Source: Mesostigma viride
Taxonomy: Eukaryota > Streptophyta > Mesostigmatophyceae > Mesostigmatales > Mesostigmataceae
DNA length: 64,000 nt
Assembly (NCBI GenBank): GCA_009746045.1
Contig: RPFO01000667.1
Location: 5,620,719 to 5,684,718 of the forward strand
Direction of reading: 5' to 3'
The translations under genes were made by a program, and so were the position numbers. Each line of letters starts with the position of its first letter. The stretch's first letter is position 1. Below, in pieces: positions 1-10,500 of this stretch. The notes beneath the pieces are model-generated. The model was not told the origin of the DNA. It was given only the letters and a program-made list of their open reading frames with translations, and made no database searches.

Positions 1-109
1 ATAGGAATTACGGCGTGAGGCTGGGAATAGCCGAGTCGTAATTAATCGAGTCACCTCGGTAACGAGCGGTGTGTGCGGAACGCCGGATTTCCCCACGCGG
101 CCCAATTTT

Positions 110-185
110 AGTTAAGTAATGCAATACGCATTACTTTTGCATACTTGCAAGTATGCAAAAGTAATGCGTATTGCATTACTTAACT
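110..185. repeat. Perfect 76-bp palindrome at truncation point of Copia copy 1
   Basis: Two 38-nt arms are exact reverse complements with no loop. The outer bases are AGTT and AACT, the same four-base ends as the LTRs of the neighbouring retroelement. It lies exactly where homology between this Copia copy and the second copy (near 26584) stops, so it marks a breakpoint. The pol reading frame runs into it and ends there. It could be a hairpin end, a small foldback insertion, or an assembly or cloning artefact. Confidence 0.9.
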
Positions 186-1950
186 CCTGACCAGCCCCTT
201 CCTTAGTCAGGAGAGAGGACGTGATCACTACTCCATCCTGGCATAGGAAATTCTGCCCCAGAAGAGCAGGTCCTTGATAGCCCTCCAAGACACAAAAAGC
301 AGTGTCCTGTCCAAGGATAGGAATGAATACCTCACCCAGTACCTTCACGTGTACCCCGCCACTGAAGTCAGACACAAACTGATAGCTGGGTTCAGACATG
401 CTGTACCCTGCTGCAGCCCTGGTCCCAATGATGGAAACCTGAGAATTAGTGTCTACCTCTAAGGCAGTGTCCAGCCCCAGATTGCCATGCCACCTGAGCT
501 TGGCTACCTTGGGCTGCTTCTTGGCCCTTTGTAGAGCCCCAATCAATCCAGCCAAACTTGTCCCCCTGGGCTTGGTTAGTGCCTTGGGCTTGACAGTTGA
601 CTCCCCAGCTGTTGACCTTGCAGCCTGTTCAACAAGTACCTCTGCAACCTGGCCAGGGCTGACAGATTCCCCTGCAACAGATGTGGTCGTTGCGTCAGTG
701 ATGTCACCTGGGACCTGAAAATCCTGCAGATCCTGTGAGCCTTGTGCCTGACTGCCCTCATTCATCAGGTTAGGCTTGACATATGACCAACTCAGCCGGT
801 GCACATGCTTTGGTTCGTCCTCCATGCTGACCAAGCATGCGTGGCTAGCTTCATCAACCTGGGTAACCACCCCAGGACTCCAGCTACCACGTTTGCCATA
901 AAGGCTAGGTTCCTTCCAAGCTAGGACCTTCTGACCCACTTGTGGCTCCAGCATCTTCCAACCCCGGTCCTTCTCCCTCAGCTTGGCAAAGGTGACATGT
1001 GCAGCATGTTTCCAGCCCTCCAGCACATGTGGTGGGCACAGGCCATGATATAGACCCATTGGGCTGACAGCAACTCCATCATAGTAGAAGTTAACCCTGC
1101 TGTTCAGCTGCTGCTCCACGTTCCTCAGCCATGCACTCCTGACAAGTGCAGGTGCAGACAAGGGTACCCAGTCTTCAGAGATGATCAATTTCTTGACCTC
1201 CTGGATTGCCCTCTCGATAGCACCCTGCTGCCCATGAGCCTCCCTAGGTGTAACCAGCAACTCAGGAAGGGTAGGATCACCCTTGAGATGCTGAAACTGC
1301 ATGTCCACCTGGATCCTTGTGGTAGGAAACTTGGCTCTTACATTCTGCAGGGCAGCCAGCAAGTACCTGTTCTTCATAGAAGGTAAATGCTCCAGCACCT
1401 TGTATTTCGTGTACCTGTCCACGCACACCAACAGTTGCATGCCCCTGATGTGTTGGATATCACACTGCAGATCACCAATGCTCTGAGGTAGAGCTTTGGC
1501 ATGTGATTTCCTGGGCTTGTTGGAGGACAACTGGCACTTACACCGTGAGGCAGCTTGCTGACACGCCTTAAGAAGGGGTGCCCTGCCCATACGGAAGGCA
1601 AAGTTGTTTGACAGAGAAGTGGCATGCCCAAACATGTTGTGGATTCGGGCACCCAACTCCTGGTACACAGAGGAAGCAGTCCCTGGCACAGTCAGGACTG
1701 TGCTGTCAGGTTGTCCAGCATCACCATGCTGACTTCCATCCTGTTCTGACTCAGAGCCTGAGTCACCCTGCTCATGCCCAACACCTGGACCGCCAGCAGG
1801 GACCACATGCATACCACCAGAGGCCTTCACACCCCTCTGTGGTTGTACATTGGTTTCTCTCAAAATGAGAGGTCCACCCTCGTGCCCAGCACGAGGATGC
1901 ATGGGGTCAGACATTCTTACAGCTGCACCAGCTGTCAAGGACGTCTTCAT
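186..1950 (-). pseudogene. pol: Partial Copia pol: integrase and protease-like domains only
   Basis: About 588 residues of polyprotein starting at the ATG at 1950 (MKTSLTAG). A zinc-binding HX4H...C-rich segment (around residues 105-140) is followed by a DDE integrase core. The acidic residues sit near 163 (CDIQ), 215 (VDMQ) and 245 (AIERAIQEV). A retropepsin-like domain follows, with VDTNS near residue 500 and LLGQNFL near 564. The reading frame continues a further 24 codons through the palindrome to a stop at 112, which is not native sequence. Reverse transcriptase and RNase H are absent. The start is the first ATG, about 140 nt after the gag stop, and is shared with copy 2. Confidence 0.85.
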
Positions 1951-2091
1951 AGGAACCTGTACCTCTCCAGGTGACCTGGGGCCACACTGAACCTGGAGAT
2001 CACCCTCTTGTTGCCCAGATATAAAATCTGCATTGGAGCACCTGGCCTCCCCCTTGGGTGAATTAAGGTGTGTAGGGGTTGCCTCAGACAG

Positions 2092-3210
2092 TCACTGCTC
2101 CTTGTTGTCTTCTTGCTGACTGCCCTTTGAAGGCTGGCCTGCCTGGGACTTGTTGTTGTTCTTCTTCTTGTTGTTGTTGTTATTCTTGTTGCTGCCCTGG
2201 CCCTGGGACTTCTTGAAGCTGGGACACTCCTTCTTGATGTGCCCCCACCCCTTGCACAGGTAGCATTGTATCTTGGACTTGCCCTGGCCACTGCCCCCAT
2301 TGTCAGACGCGTTGCCCTGCTTGGGCTGACCACCCACCCGCCTGAACACCGACTTGGAGTGTGACCTCCTGTCAGAATCAGGTGAATGATCTCCCTTGCG
2401 CTTGTTATGGTTGCCCCTACGCCCTCCTTGGCTTCGGTCAGCCTCAGACGTCTTGGAGCCACCCTGGGTACGCCCGCCTGCCTGGGTAGCCTTCACTGCT
2501 GGCACTCCACCCTCAAACAGCTCCTCTGCCTCGAGTGCTTGTTTAATGATGACCTTGTAGGCCTTCAGGGTAGAGTGTGGGGCACACATGACTTTTAAGG
2601 AGCCACGTGTCGCCTTATCCAGCCCAGAAACCTTGAGCCAGTTGGTTAGGGCTATGTTATCAGCGACATTAAAGCCGTGAGCCCTGCCCTCCTCAACCAT
2701 CTTACAATAGTTGAGAAAGTTCTGGATCAGGTCCCCCTTGACCTCCCACCCTTGATACTTGTCCTGCCAATGGATGCCGACCTTCTTGCGTTGGTCTTCC
2801 AGCAGCTCCTTCAGCTCAGCTACGTACAGTGCCCAGGCCTTATTGGCCTTCTTGCACTCCCTGGTCAGGTCCTTAATCTGGTCAGTACACTTGCCAAAAG
2901 TGCTACTTCCTATCCAGATTTGATAGTAATTTGTACCACCGTACAAGCTAGGGAACCCTTCCAATCCTTCCACAAACTCTTCAGCCTGCTTAGGCTTGGA
3001 GTCTGAGGTTACAGGCTGCAGCTGATTGACAATTAAAAGACCCTGTGTGGTGAGATCAAAGCCATGAACAGCTTGTGCATTATTATTATTGTGAGGAAGG
3101 TTGGTAATCTCTCCGGTAACCCCCACGTCATCTACGTGAGCGGTTCCACTACCAGCACCCCCATTATTATTCCCACTGGCTGGGCCCTTGCTACGGCGTC
3201 CCTCAGCCAT
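2092..3210 (-). CDS. gag: Copia-type gag (intact in this copy)
   Basis: 372 residues, opening MAEGRRSKGPASG. The central part (about 70-220) is helical and gag-like, with a DKYQGWEVKGDLI-type segment. The C-terminal third is basic and rich in Asn, Lys, Gly and Gln. One CCHC zinc knuckle, CYLCKGWGHIKKEC (CX2CX4HX4C), lies near residues 316-330 and is the nucleic-acid binding module of retroelement nucleocapsids. It lies between an upstream ORF (3464-4087) and pol (starting at 1950). The same gene in copy 2 carries a one-base frameshift, so this is the only open gag in the window. Confidence 0.9.
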   Translation of the reverse strand: MAEGRRSKGPASGNNNGGAGSGTAHVDDVGVTGEITNLPHNNNNAQAVHGFDLTTQGLLIVNQLQPVTSDSKPKQAEEFVEGLEGFPSLYGGTNYYQIWIGSSTFGKCTDQIKDLTRECKKANKAWALYVAELKELLEDQRKKVGIHWQDKYQGWEVKGDLIQNFLNYCKMVEEGRAHGFNVADNIALTNWLKVSGLDKATRGSLKVMCAPHSTLKAYKVIIKQALEAEELFEGGVPAVKATQAGGRTQGGSKTSEADRSQGGRRGNHNKRKGDHSPDSDRRSHSKSVFRRVGGQPKQGNASDNGGSGQGKSKIQCYLCKGWGHIKKECPSFKKSQGQGSNKNNNNNKKKNNNKSQAGQPSKGSQQEDNKEQ

Positions 3211-3463
3211 CCTGCACTACAAGCTATTCAAAGAACACCTTAGCAAAGCAGCAGAAAATATGTACAAAATTTGTGTCGTCACTGCCGCCTGCGCCGGTGT
3301 CGCTGCCGCCCCGCGAATTGCCGCTGAAAATTCGACAAAAAAATGTCGACGAGTACTGCAAAAGAAAATTAGGCCGACTAGTAGTCAAGGCCCCTGAAGT
3401 CGCAGTACGTGTATACGAACTCACGATCCTCCATATCCAGCTCCGGACCTGCACCGGTATGTA

Positions 3464-4087
3464 TTAAAACCGGTGTCTCCCCGCCGCGTAAGTTGCGACG
3501 CGCCGACGCGCGACGAGGCGCAGAGGATGTGTAAAGATCGTCAACAATTCCCACCCCGCGGGAATCCACTCTCGCACAGATGCGAGAAATGCCACCAGGT
3601 TAATTAAAACCTGGCGCTCACGACTGCGTACGCCGCGAGTGAGCAGCGATAGCAGCGCAAGATCTTGAAACAAATTTGTTGACACCGCCGGCGCGCCCCC
3701 CGTGCGTAGCGATGCCCAGTTTTGCAGGTTTCTCTGGTAACCGGTGAGTGAAGAGAGGACGTTGTCCAACTCCTCAATGGCAGTCGTGACTTCGGTCACC
3801 GACCGCAAACCTCCCCGCACCTGGACCGTAAATGTCGATAAAATGTTTCGAATCTGGTCCAACAGGTTGCGGATTGCCGGCACCAGTGCTGGCAAATCGG
3901 GGTCCTCGGGGTTATCCCCGAGCAATGGATGAGCTGCGCGCTGTTGACGATGAAGCTCGTCGAGCGAGATCGTAACTTCGTCGAGCAATTGCTGCCACGA
4001 CGGCGCAGTCGGTCTTGACGAAGGACCAGCCGGCGGAGCGGCTATTTCCTCGTCATCGGGAATCCGGAATTCTTCAGAATTTGGCAT
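3464..4087 (-). pseudogene. Extra ORF upstream of gag (frameshifted copy)
   Basis: Starts MPNSEEFRIPDDEE, with the ATG just inside the 5' LTR. The helix-rich middle part (SWQQLLDEV, AIRNLLDQIRNILSTF, AIEELDNVLSSLTGYQ) looks like an all-alpha domain. No known family is recognised. Compared with copy 2 (29775-30485), one base is missing near 3475, so the last ~30 codons are out of frame and the protein ends early at ATYAAGRHRF. Its position before gag suggests a separate structural or accessory protein, or the N-terminal half of a split gag. This is inference. Confidence 0.6.
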
Positions 4088-4111
4088 CTTTTTAACAGAG
4101 CGTGTAATACG

Positions 4112-4728
4112 AGTTGTGAGGGTGAGAATGCCACGAATTCCGCCATGGTTCTTGCAGGAAGTTGCCTTTATTAATAACAAGGAAACACAGACGTAAGTCA
4201 CGTCACTTCCAAGACTGCACGCAGCACAGACGACAGGGTCGCAGTGCCAAGAGAACGTGCACGCAAGAACTAGCGTCCCGGTGTGACCAAGTCACTCATA
4301 TAGCTTGCTAGGGACGCGTCCAAGTATTCAGCTGCACTGTCACAGCTGAACTGTCAATCAATTGATTACACAGACTCTGGCACGCCTTTGGCGCGCAGAT
4401 CTATCAATTGTCCATACGGCTAGTCCTGTGGACCTACCCGTACACTAGTCAGCATCAATTGTCTCATAGGTCCTGGCGCGCTACAGCACGCCTACCTATC
4501 AATTGACCATCAAGTCCTGTACAAGTCCTGTCAACGTCCTGCGGACTATCAAAGTGACACTTGTACATCCTGTGTCCGTACGCGCCCACAGTGGCGCGCC
4601 GGGTACTGTCGGCACAGCCTAGGAAACGTCATAACTTTTACGTTCCTTAACCAAATGAGGCGTTCAAGGTGCCGTTGGAAAGAGCGTAACAATCTCTATC
4701 CATCTAACGTAAATCCTTTACGTTAACT
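4112..4728 (-). repeat. 5' LTR of Copia copy 1 (617 bp)
   Basis: 617 bp, the same length as both LTRs of copy 2 and nearly identical to them. The ends are AGTT...AACT rather than the usual TG...CA. It contains several TCAATTG and GGCGCGCC-like short motifs. LINE 3' sequence follows directly at 4729. Confidence 0.9.
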
Positions 4729-4860
4729 AATAGGAATATCGTTAGGTTAAGAGGTACCACGTATCGACCAGCTGGTTCCCCACTGAGGGTAGTGTGACAG
4801 GTGAAAGGTTTAGAAAGGAGCATTATGTGACCAGGGGAGCCAAGTGACGCGCGTAAGGTC
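4729..4860 (-). mobile_element. LINE 3' untranslated fragment (inverted arm)
   Basis: The reverse complement of this stretch closely matches 5503-5635, including the shared CTTAACCTAACGATATTCCT. The two pieces are therefore ~130-bp inverted copies of one LINE-family 3' region about 640 bp apart. This piece stops abruptly at the Copia LTR, so Copia copy 1 probably inserted in it. Confidence 0.7.
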
Positions 4861-4864
4861 ACCG

Positions 4865-4998
4865 TTGTGTGGGTGGTTCCGCTTACAGCACTGTAGATAG
4901 CAGCTGATGTGAACATGCAGAAACTTAGGCAGTTGTTGTTGTGTGGGTGGTTCCGCTTACACTGCACTGTAGATAGCAGCTGATGTGAACATGCAGAA
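4865..4998. repeat. Two-copy tandem duplication (~74 bp)
   Basis: The block GTGTGGGTGGTTCCGCTTAC ... GCAGCTGATGTGAACATGCAG occurs twice (from about 4866 and about 4941) with small differences. Confidence 0.8.
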
Positions 4999-5004
4999 AA
5001 CATG

Positions 5005-5500
5005 TTCATAAACAATAAAAATATACCCATTTCCCCGAAAAAAATGCAGAAAACTTAGGACCGCTAGCCCCTGCGCGGGTTTGAAGTGGCTACTTCCGGA
5101 TCCGACGGATCAACGCGGTTGTTGTTGTTGTTGCCCACGCCGCACATGGGCAGCAGAGATTTGACACGTTGCAGTGACTTGTCAAGACGTCTCCGAATGC
5201 GCGCGAACGGTACTTGTGGTCCCTTGTGTTGATTCGCGTCGAAAGCTTGTAACTTGTGAGTATCCACGTATCCCGCGCCACAGCGTTCGATGACTCATCC
5301 AATGTATCTCACCGCTCTGGTCACCGTGAGGAATGCAAGTAAACCCTGTTGCGTCCCAGGAGAGGAGAGCATGGAAAAGCTCTACAGTAAGGGGTTGGGC
5401 CTGTCATTGTTGGGCCCAGGGTCCCACACCTTGTATTGTTCTTGCGCCAATACAGCTGTAGCCAAGCGCGACGCATTGCTGAGTCCTTACGTGTGTCACT
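5005..5500. mobile_element. Mosaic of LINE end fragments
   Basis: On the plus strand, 5010-5045 carries the LINE A/B terminal motif (AATAAAAATATACCCATTT then CCCCG and an A run). On the minus strand, 5115-5160 carries the LINE 5' signature CATGTGCGGCGTGGGC followed by (AAC)n, as at 33903 in LINE B. Also on the minus strand, 5340-5500 matches the C-terminal end of LINE ORF2 (KVWDPGPNND-type). These are rearranged remnants with no functional gene. Confidence 0.65.
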
Positions 5501-5502
5501 TG

Positions 5503-5668
5503 GCTCCCCTGGTCACATACTGCTCCTTCAATTCTAAACCTTTCACCTATCACACTAGTACACACAGTTTCCGGCCGGGTAACCAGCGGGTCGATACGTC
5601 ATGGTACCTCTTAACCTAACGATATTCCTATTGGTTAATAAAAATACCCATTTACCTGGAAAAAAATC
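5503..5668 (+). mobile_element. LINE 3' end
   Basis: This is the plus-strand partner of 4729-4860. It ends in GGTTAATAAAAATACCCATT and an A run, the terminal signature of LINEs A and B. Confidence 0.65.
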
Positions 5669-5872
5669 TCACCGCTCTCACCTTGTTTGCCACCCCATAC
5701 TTTTTTGGTTAAGGCAGGACCGGCCGTTGCCCGTTGGATCCACGGCGCGGGAAACCCTGTCGGCGGGCGCGGGAATAAACTCAAATCAACTCAACTCAAC
5801 TCAACTCAACACAACTCAACTCAACTCAACTCAACTCAACTCAACTCAACTCAACTCAACTCAACTCAACTC
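5669..5872 (+). repeat. SINE-like repeat with (AACTC)n tail
   Basis: TCTCACCGCTCTCACCTTG ... GGCAGGACCGGCCGTTG ... GGCGCGGGAATAAACTC, then about 18 pentanucleotide AACTC units (5784-5872). The same arrangement lies inverted at 19953-20060, and in both places it directly follows a LINE 3' end. It may be a short non-autonomous partner of the LINE family or part of a longer LINE 3' end. Confidence 0.6.
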
Positions 5873-5879
5873 ATCCAAT

Positions 5880-6942
5880 GCGCCACAGCGTCCTATGTAT
5901 AATTTTAAAAGAATTTTTTAAAAATTGTATTTCAGGTAAAATTGTATTTCAGGTATCTATCCGGTTTTTTTAATATCTGAAGTGAGACAACTATCAAGGA
6001 GACAACTATGCCTGGGCGCATGGCGATCCAACGCCCCGTGGAAGGACTAGGGTGGTTTGACTGAGAGGAAAGACGCGAAGGCCGCGGGATATCTGGCTGT
6101 CCGCGACACTCCCGGAGCTACTAGTAGTGTACAAAGGGGGTTCCCCCCCCGGCCCCCTACCCCCAACAAGAGGGGTAGTGCCCCACTCAGTGTTGGGTAC
6201 CCCGGGTCCCGTCCTCCGGCAACCGACTACTAGTCCCGGGGCCCGGGGACTGTCGACGACGGGAAAACATGCCGCAGTGCTAGCCGAATAGCGGAACTCC
6301 TTAGTCCGCGCCATTTAGGGGACGACGACTGCAAATCAGGACTGAGCACCATAATAAAGCCCAATATGGCTTGCGGCGCTCGGCCCGCCGGCCCGGTGCG
6401 TAGGTTCAGCAGGCTCCATGCCAGCTCTTCATGCCGGCTGCAGTGGGTGGGCCATGGCAATTACATGACCGGACCCTGACCGGACATTAGTTTTGCAAAG
6501 TGCACCAGACCCCTGCAAAAGGGGGGTGGGGTCATCGCCAGCGCCAAATTCTTTTGGGGGGCTAAGGGAGCAGGTCCAAGAACACATCCGTCGCACCCAT
6601 TCTCCTATTAGCCCTGGCTATGATGGTAGGCTGAGCACAGCACCGCCTCCAAAATTCAGCCATTTGTGGCATTGGAATTAACTTGGTTAGACAATATCTA
6701 CTGATTAATTAGTTTATTGTACTCGCGCTCCCGTTGGGGAGTCACGGAGCATTAACCCCGATGGATGATGACAAGCCACGAGCCATGAGATAGCCATGGC
6801 TGACGGCGGAGCTCGTAACTTTCACGTTTGGGCACCGAATTCGGCTGTGAATATCACAATCGCTTCGTCTTTCTAAGACCCATACATTGATATAATTTTC
6901 CGAAGCTATTACGCAATATATGACGAGCAAACGCTCCTCGAC
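5880..6942. other. No gene recognised; one dispersed repeat end
   Basis: AT-rich to 5990, then GC-rich with no convincing reading frame. The stretch 6727-6772 on the minus strand matches 62507-62558 (core GACTCCCCAACGGGAGC), so it is the end of a dispersed repeat that also follows LINE C. Confidence 0.5.
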
Positions 6943-7377
6943 ATGCGCAACGCAGCCTCAGGCATGGCGGCTGCGCTAAGCCCTGAAAATACGTCTGCAG
7001 CTCCGGCTGCAGCTTCGCCCTCAGGTCCGGCAGGCAGCGGTGACACTAGTCGTGCACTGGTGGTCGCCTCGAACCCTTCCGGGCTTAATGCCTCGCCCTC
7101 TGCATCACCTGAGCCCAAATGCAGCCGCCCAGCCGAACCTAGCTGGTCTGAGCGCGACTTTGACGTTGACAGGTTATTCTCCACCTTTGATGTCGACAGA
7201 CCCGGCTTTTTCCACATGCCAGCCATCAAGATACTGGAGCTCGTGTTTTATGGGTCGTACGCCTCCCTCCTGGCCCAGTGCCGGCGCCTCCACGACCATT
7301 ATCGCCTCCGCAGTGCAGGAGTTGACGGCCGGTTTTCCCACCGCGCGCGGTGTTGGACCTGCCCCAAACACCCGTAG
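6943..7377 (+). CDS. Hypothetical ORF, possibly cut by the large inverted-repeat element
   Basis: 144-codon ORF starting MRNAASGMAAALSPENTS. It has an Ala/Ser/Pro-rich N-terminal half and a more structured segment (FDVDRLFSTFDVDRPGFF, KILELVFYGSYASLLAQC). No family is recognised. Its last codons run across the putative left end of the large element at 7362, so the ORF may be the 5' part of a gene or LINE ORF1 disrupted by that insertion. Sequence resuming to the right of the element at 18135 leads into a LINE ORF1-like region, which is suggestive but unproven. Confidence 0.25.
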   Translation: MRNAASGMAAALSPENTSAAPAAASPSGPAGSGDTSRALVVASNPSGLNASPSASPEPKCSRPAEPSWSERDFDVDRLFSTFDVDRPGFFHMPAIKILELVFYGSYASLLAQCRRLHDHYRLRSAGVDGRFSHRARCWTCPKHP

Positions 7378-7507
7378 GTTTGGTAAATTTGCATTTACCA
7401 AAACCAAATTTTTTGAGATATGCGTTTTTTGGTCTTCAATGACGCATATGGTTGGGAAAAACACCAAAACAATGTTCTGACAAAAAATTTTTCATGGCTT
7501 GTGTCAG

Positions 7508-10500
7508 AAAATTGACGTGAAGGTGCTTTTCAGGGCATTTTGTGCCAAATATGACATGTCAATTTTTCCTGACTGCAGTTTTGCTCTAAATATGACTCAT
7601 ATGTGGTGGTTAAGGTCTATCTAGTGCCCCAAGAGGGATTGCAAAGTTGCACATTTTTTGGATACCTGCAGGGGTCCCAACGGTGACGTCAAGTAGCATA
7701 AAAACCGCGGTTTTGCTCGGTTTTAGCCTGTTTAGGCACCCTAGACCATGCAAATGAGCTCAGATTGGAGCCAAACTTGGCAGCTGCCCTTGACATGCTG
7801 ATAAACGAACATGTGCAAAGTTGCACATTTTTTGGATGCCTGCAGGGCACCCTGGGTGACGTCAAATAGCATAAAAACCGCGTTTTTGCTCGGTTTTAGC
7901 CCGTTTAGGCACCCTATACCATGCAAATGAGGTCAGATTGGAGCCAAACTTGGCAGCTGCCCTTGCCATGCTAAAGAAAGAACATGTGCAAAGTTGCACA
8001 TTTTTTGGATGCCTGCAGGGCACCCTGGGTGACGCCAAGTAGCATAAAAATAATTGACGTGAAGGCGCAAATACGACATGTCAATTTTTTCTGGCTGCAG
8101 TTTTGCTCTAAACATGGCCCATATGTGGTGGTTAAGGTCTATCTAGTACCCCAAGAGGGATTGCAAAGTTGCACATTTTTTGGATACCTGCAGGGGTCCC
8201 AACGGTGACGTCAAGTAGCATAAAACCGCATTTTTGCTCGGTTTTAGCCTGTTTAGGCACCCTAGACCATGCAAATGAGCTCAGATTGCAGCCAAACTTG
8301 GCAGCTGCCCTTGCCATGCTGATACAAGAACATGAGCAAAGTTTCACATGTTTTGGATGACTGCAGGGCACCCTGGGTGACGTCAATTAGCATAAAAAAC
8401 GCGTTTTTGCTCGGTTTTAGCCCATTTAGGCACCCTAGACCATGCAAATGAGCTCCGATTGGAGCCAAACTTGGCAGCTGCCCTTGACATGCTGATAAAC
8501 GAACATGTGCAAAGTTGCACATTTTTTGGATGCCTGAAGGGCACCCTGGGTGACGTCAAATAGCATAAAAACCGCGTTTTTGCTCGGTTTTAGCCTGTTT
8601 AGGCACCCTAGACCATGCAAATGAGCTCAGATTGCAACCAATCTTGGCAGCTGCTCTTGCCATGCTGATAAAAGAACATGTGCAAAGTTGCACATGTTTT
8701 GGATGCCTGCAGGGCACCCTGGGTGACGCCAAGTAGCATAAAAATAATTGACGTGAAGGCGCAAATACGACATGTCAATTTTTTCTGGCTGCAGTTTTGC
8801 TCTAAACATGGCCCATATGTGGTGGTTAAGGTCTATCTAGTACCCCAAGAGGGATTGCAAAGTTGCACATTTTTTGGATACCTGCAGGGGTCCCAACGGT
8901 GACGTCAAGTAGCATAAAACCGCATTTTTGCTCGGTTTTAGCCTGTTTAGGCACCCTAGACCATGCAAATGAGCTCAGATTGCAGCCAAACTTGGCAGCT
9001 GCCCTTGACATGATGAAAAAAGAACATGAGCAAAGTTTCACATGTTTTGGATGACTGCAGGGCACCCTGGGTGACGTCAATTAGCATAAAAAACGCGTTT
9101 TTGCTCGGTTTTAGCCCATTTAGGCACCCTAGACCATGCAAATGAGCTCAGATTGGAGCCAAACTTGGCAGCTGCCCTTGACATGCTGATAAACGAACAT
9201 GTGCAAAGTTGCACATTTTTTGGATACCTGCAGGGCACCCTGGGTGACGCCAAGTAGCATAAAAATAACTGACGTGTAATATACGCTTGGCTGATTTCGA
9301 TAGTACCGGCTACGCCCCCTTCTACTAAAAGAAGGATTCAGCCGTGTTCAGCCCGTCTCACGGTGCGAGACTGAACAAGTCTCGCGTGCAGACACGTGTG
9401 TAGTACTCCTACACACAGATCTCGAGTGATTTATCTAGTACCAAATCCGAAAGGCTTGCATCACTCCCCGGACAGGAGAACTTTTGCGGATGACTGTAGG
9501 TGTAAGTTGGCGATGCCATGGTAACCGGAGACGTCCGTCCTATAGTCAGCAAAATTGGTGCGAGAGGTCCCCAGTTCGATTCCGGTCGGATTCATTTGCA
9601 GATCGCGTTTTTCCGCGTTTTCCGCGGCCCGGTACTGAACGCAAATGGTTTTCACCTTTGCGGAGTGCCTGATCAAATAACTGACGTGAAGGCGCAAATA
9701 CGACATGTCAATTTTTTCTGGCTGCAGTTTTGCTCTAAATATGACTCATATGTGGTGGTTAAGGTCTATCTAGTACCCCAAGAGGGATTGCAAAGTTGCA
9801 CATTTTTTGGATACCTGCAGGGGTCCCAACGGTGACGTCAAGTAGCATAAAACCGCGTTTTTGCTCGGTTTTAGCCCGCTTAGGCACCGTAGACCATGCA
9901 AATGAGCTCAGATTGGAGCCAAACTTGGCAGCTGCCCTTGCCATGCTGATACAAGAACATGAGCAAAGTTGCACATTTTTTGGATGACTGCAGGGCACCC
10001 TGGGTGACGTCAAATAGCATAAAAACCGCGTTTTTGCTCGGTTTCAGCCCATTTAGGCACCCTAGACCATGCAAATGAGCTCAGATTGGAGCCAAACTTG
10101 GCAGCTGCTCTTGCCATGCTGATAAAAGAACATGTGCAAAGTTGCACATGTTTTGGATACCTGCAGGGCACCCTGGGTGACGCCAAGTAGCATAAAAATA
10201 ACTGACGTGAAGGCGCAAATACGACATGTCAATTTTTTCTGGCTGCAGTTTTGCTCTAAACATGGCCCATATGTGGTGGTTAAGGTCTATCTAGTACCCC
10301 AAGAGGGATTGCAAAGTTGCACATTTTTTGGATACCTGCAGGGGTCCCAACGGTGACGTCAAGTAGCATAAAACCGCATTTTTGGCACGATTTTAGCCTG
10401 TTTAGGCACCCTAGACCATGCAAATGAGCTCAGATTGCAGCCAAACTTGGCAGCTGCCCTTGCCATGCTGACAAAAGAACATGTGCAAAGTTGCACATTT

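Larger units (their letters stand above)
186..4728 (-). mobile_element. Copia-type LTR retrotransposon, copy 1, truncated
   Basis: Minus-strand element with its 5' LTR at 4112-4728, then an upstream ORF, gag, and the first half of pol. It is near-identical to 26584-31138 of copy 2. Reverse transcriptase, RNase H, the 3' untranslated region and the 3' LTR are missing, because the element stops at the palindrome at 110-185. The 5' LTR abuts a LINE 3'-end sequence starting AATAGG, so it probably inserted into an older LINE tail. It could not transpose on its own. Confidence 0.9.
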
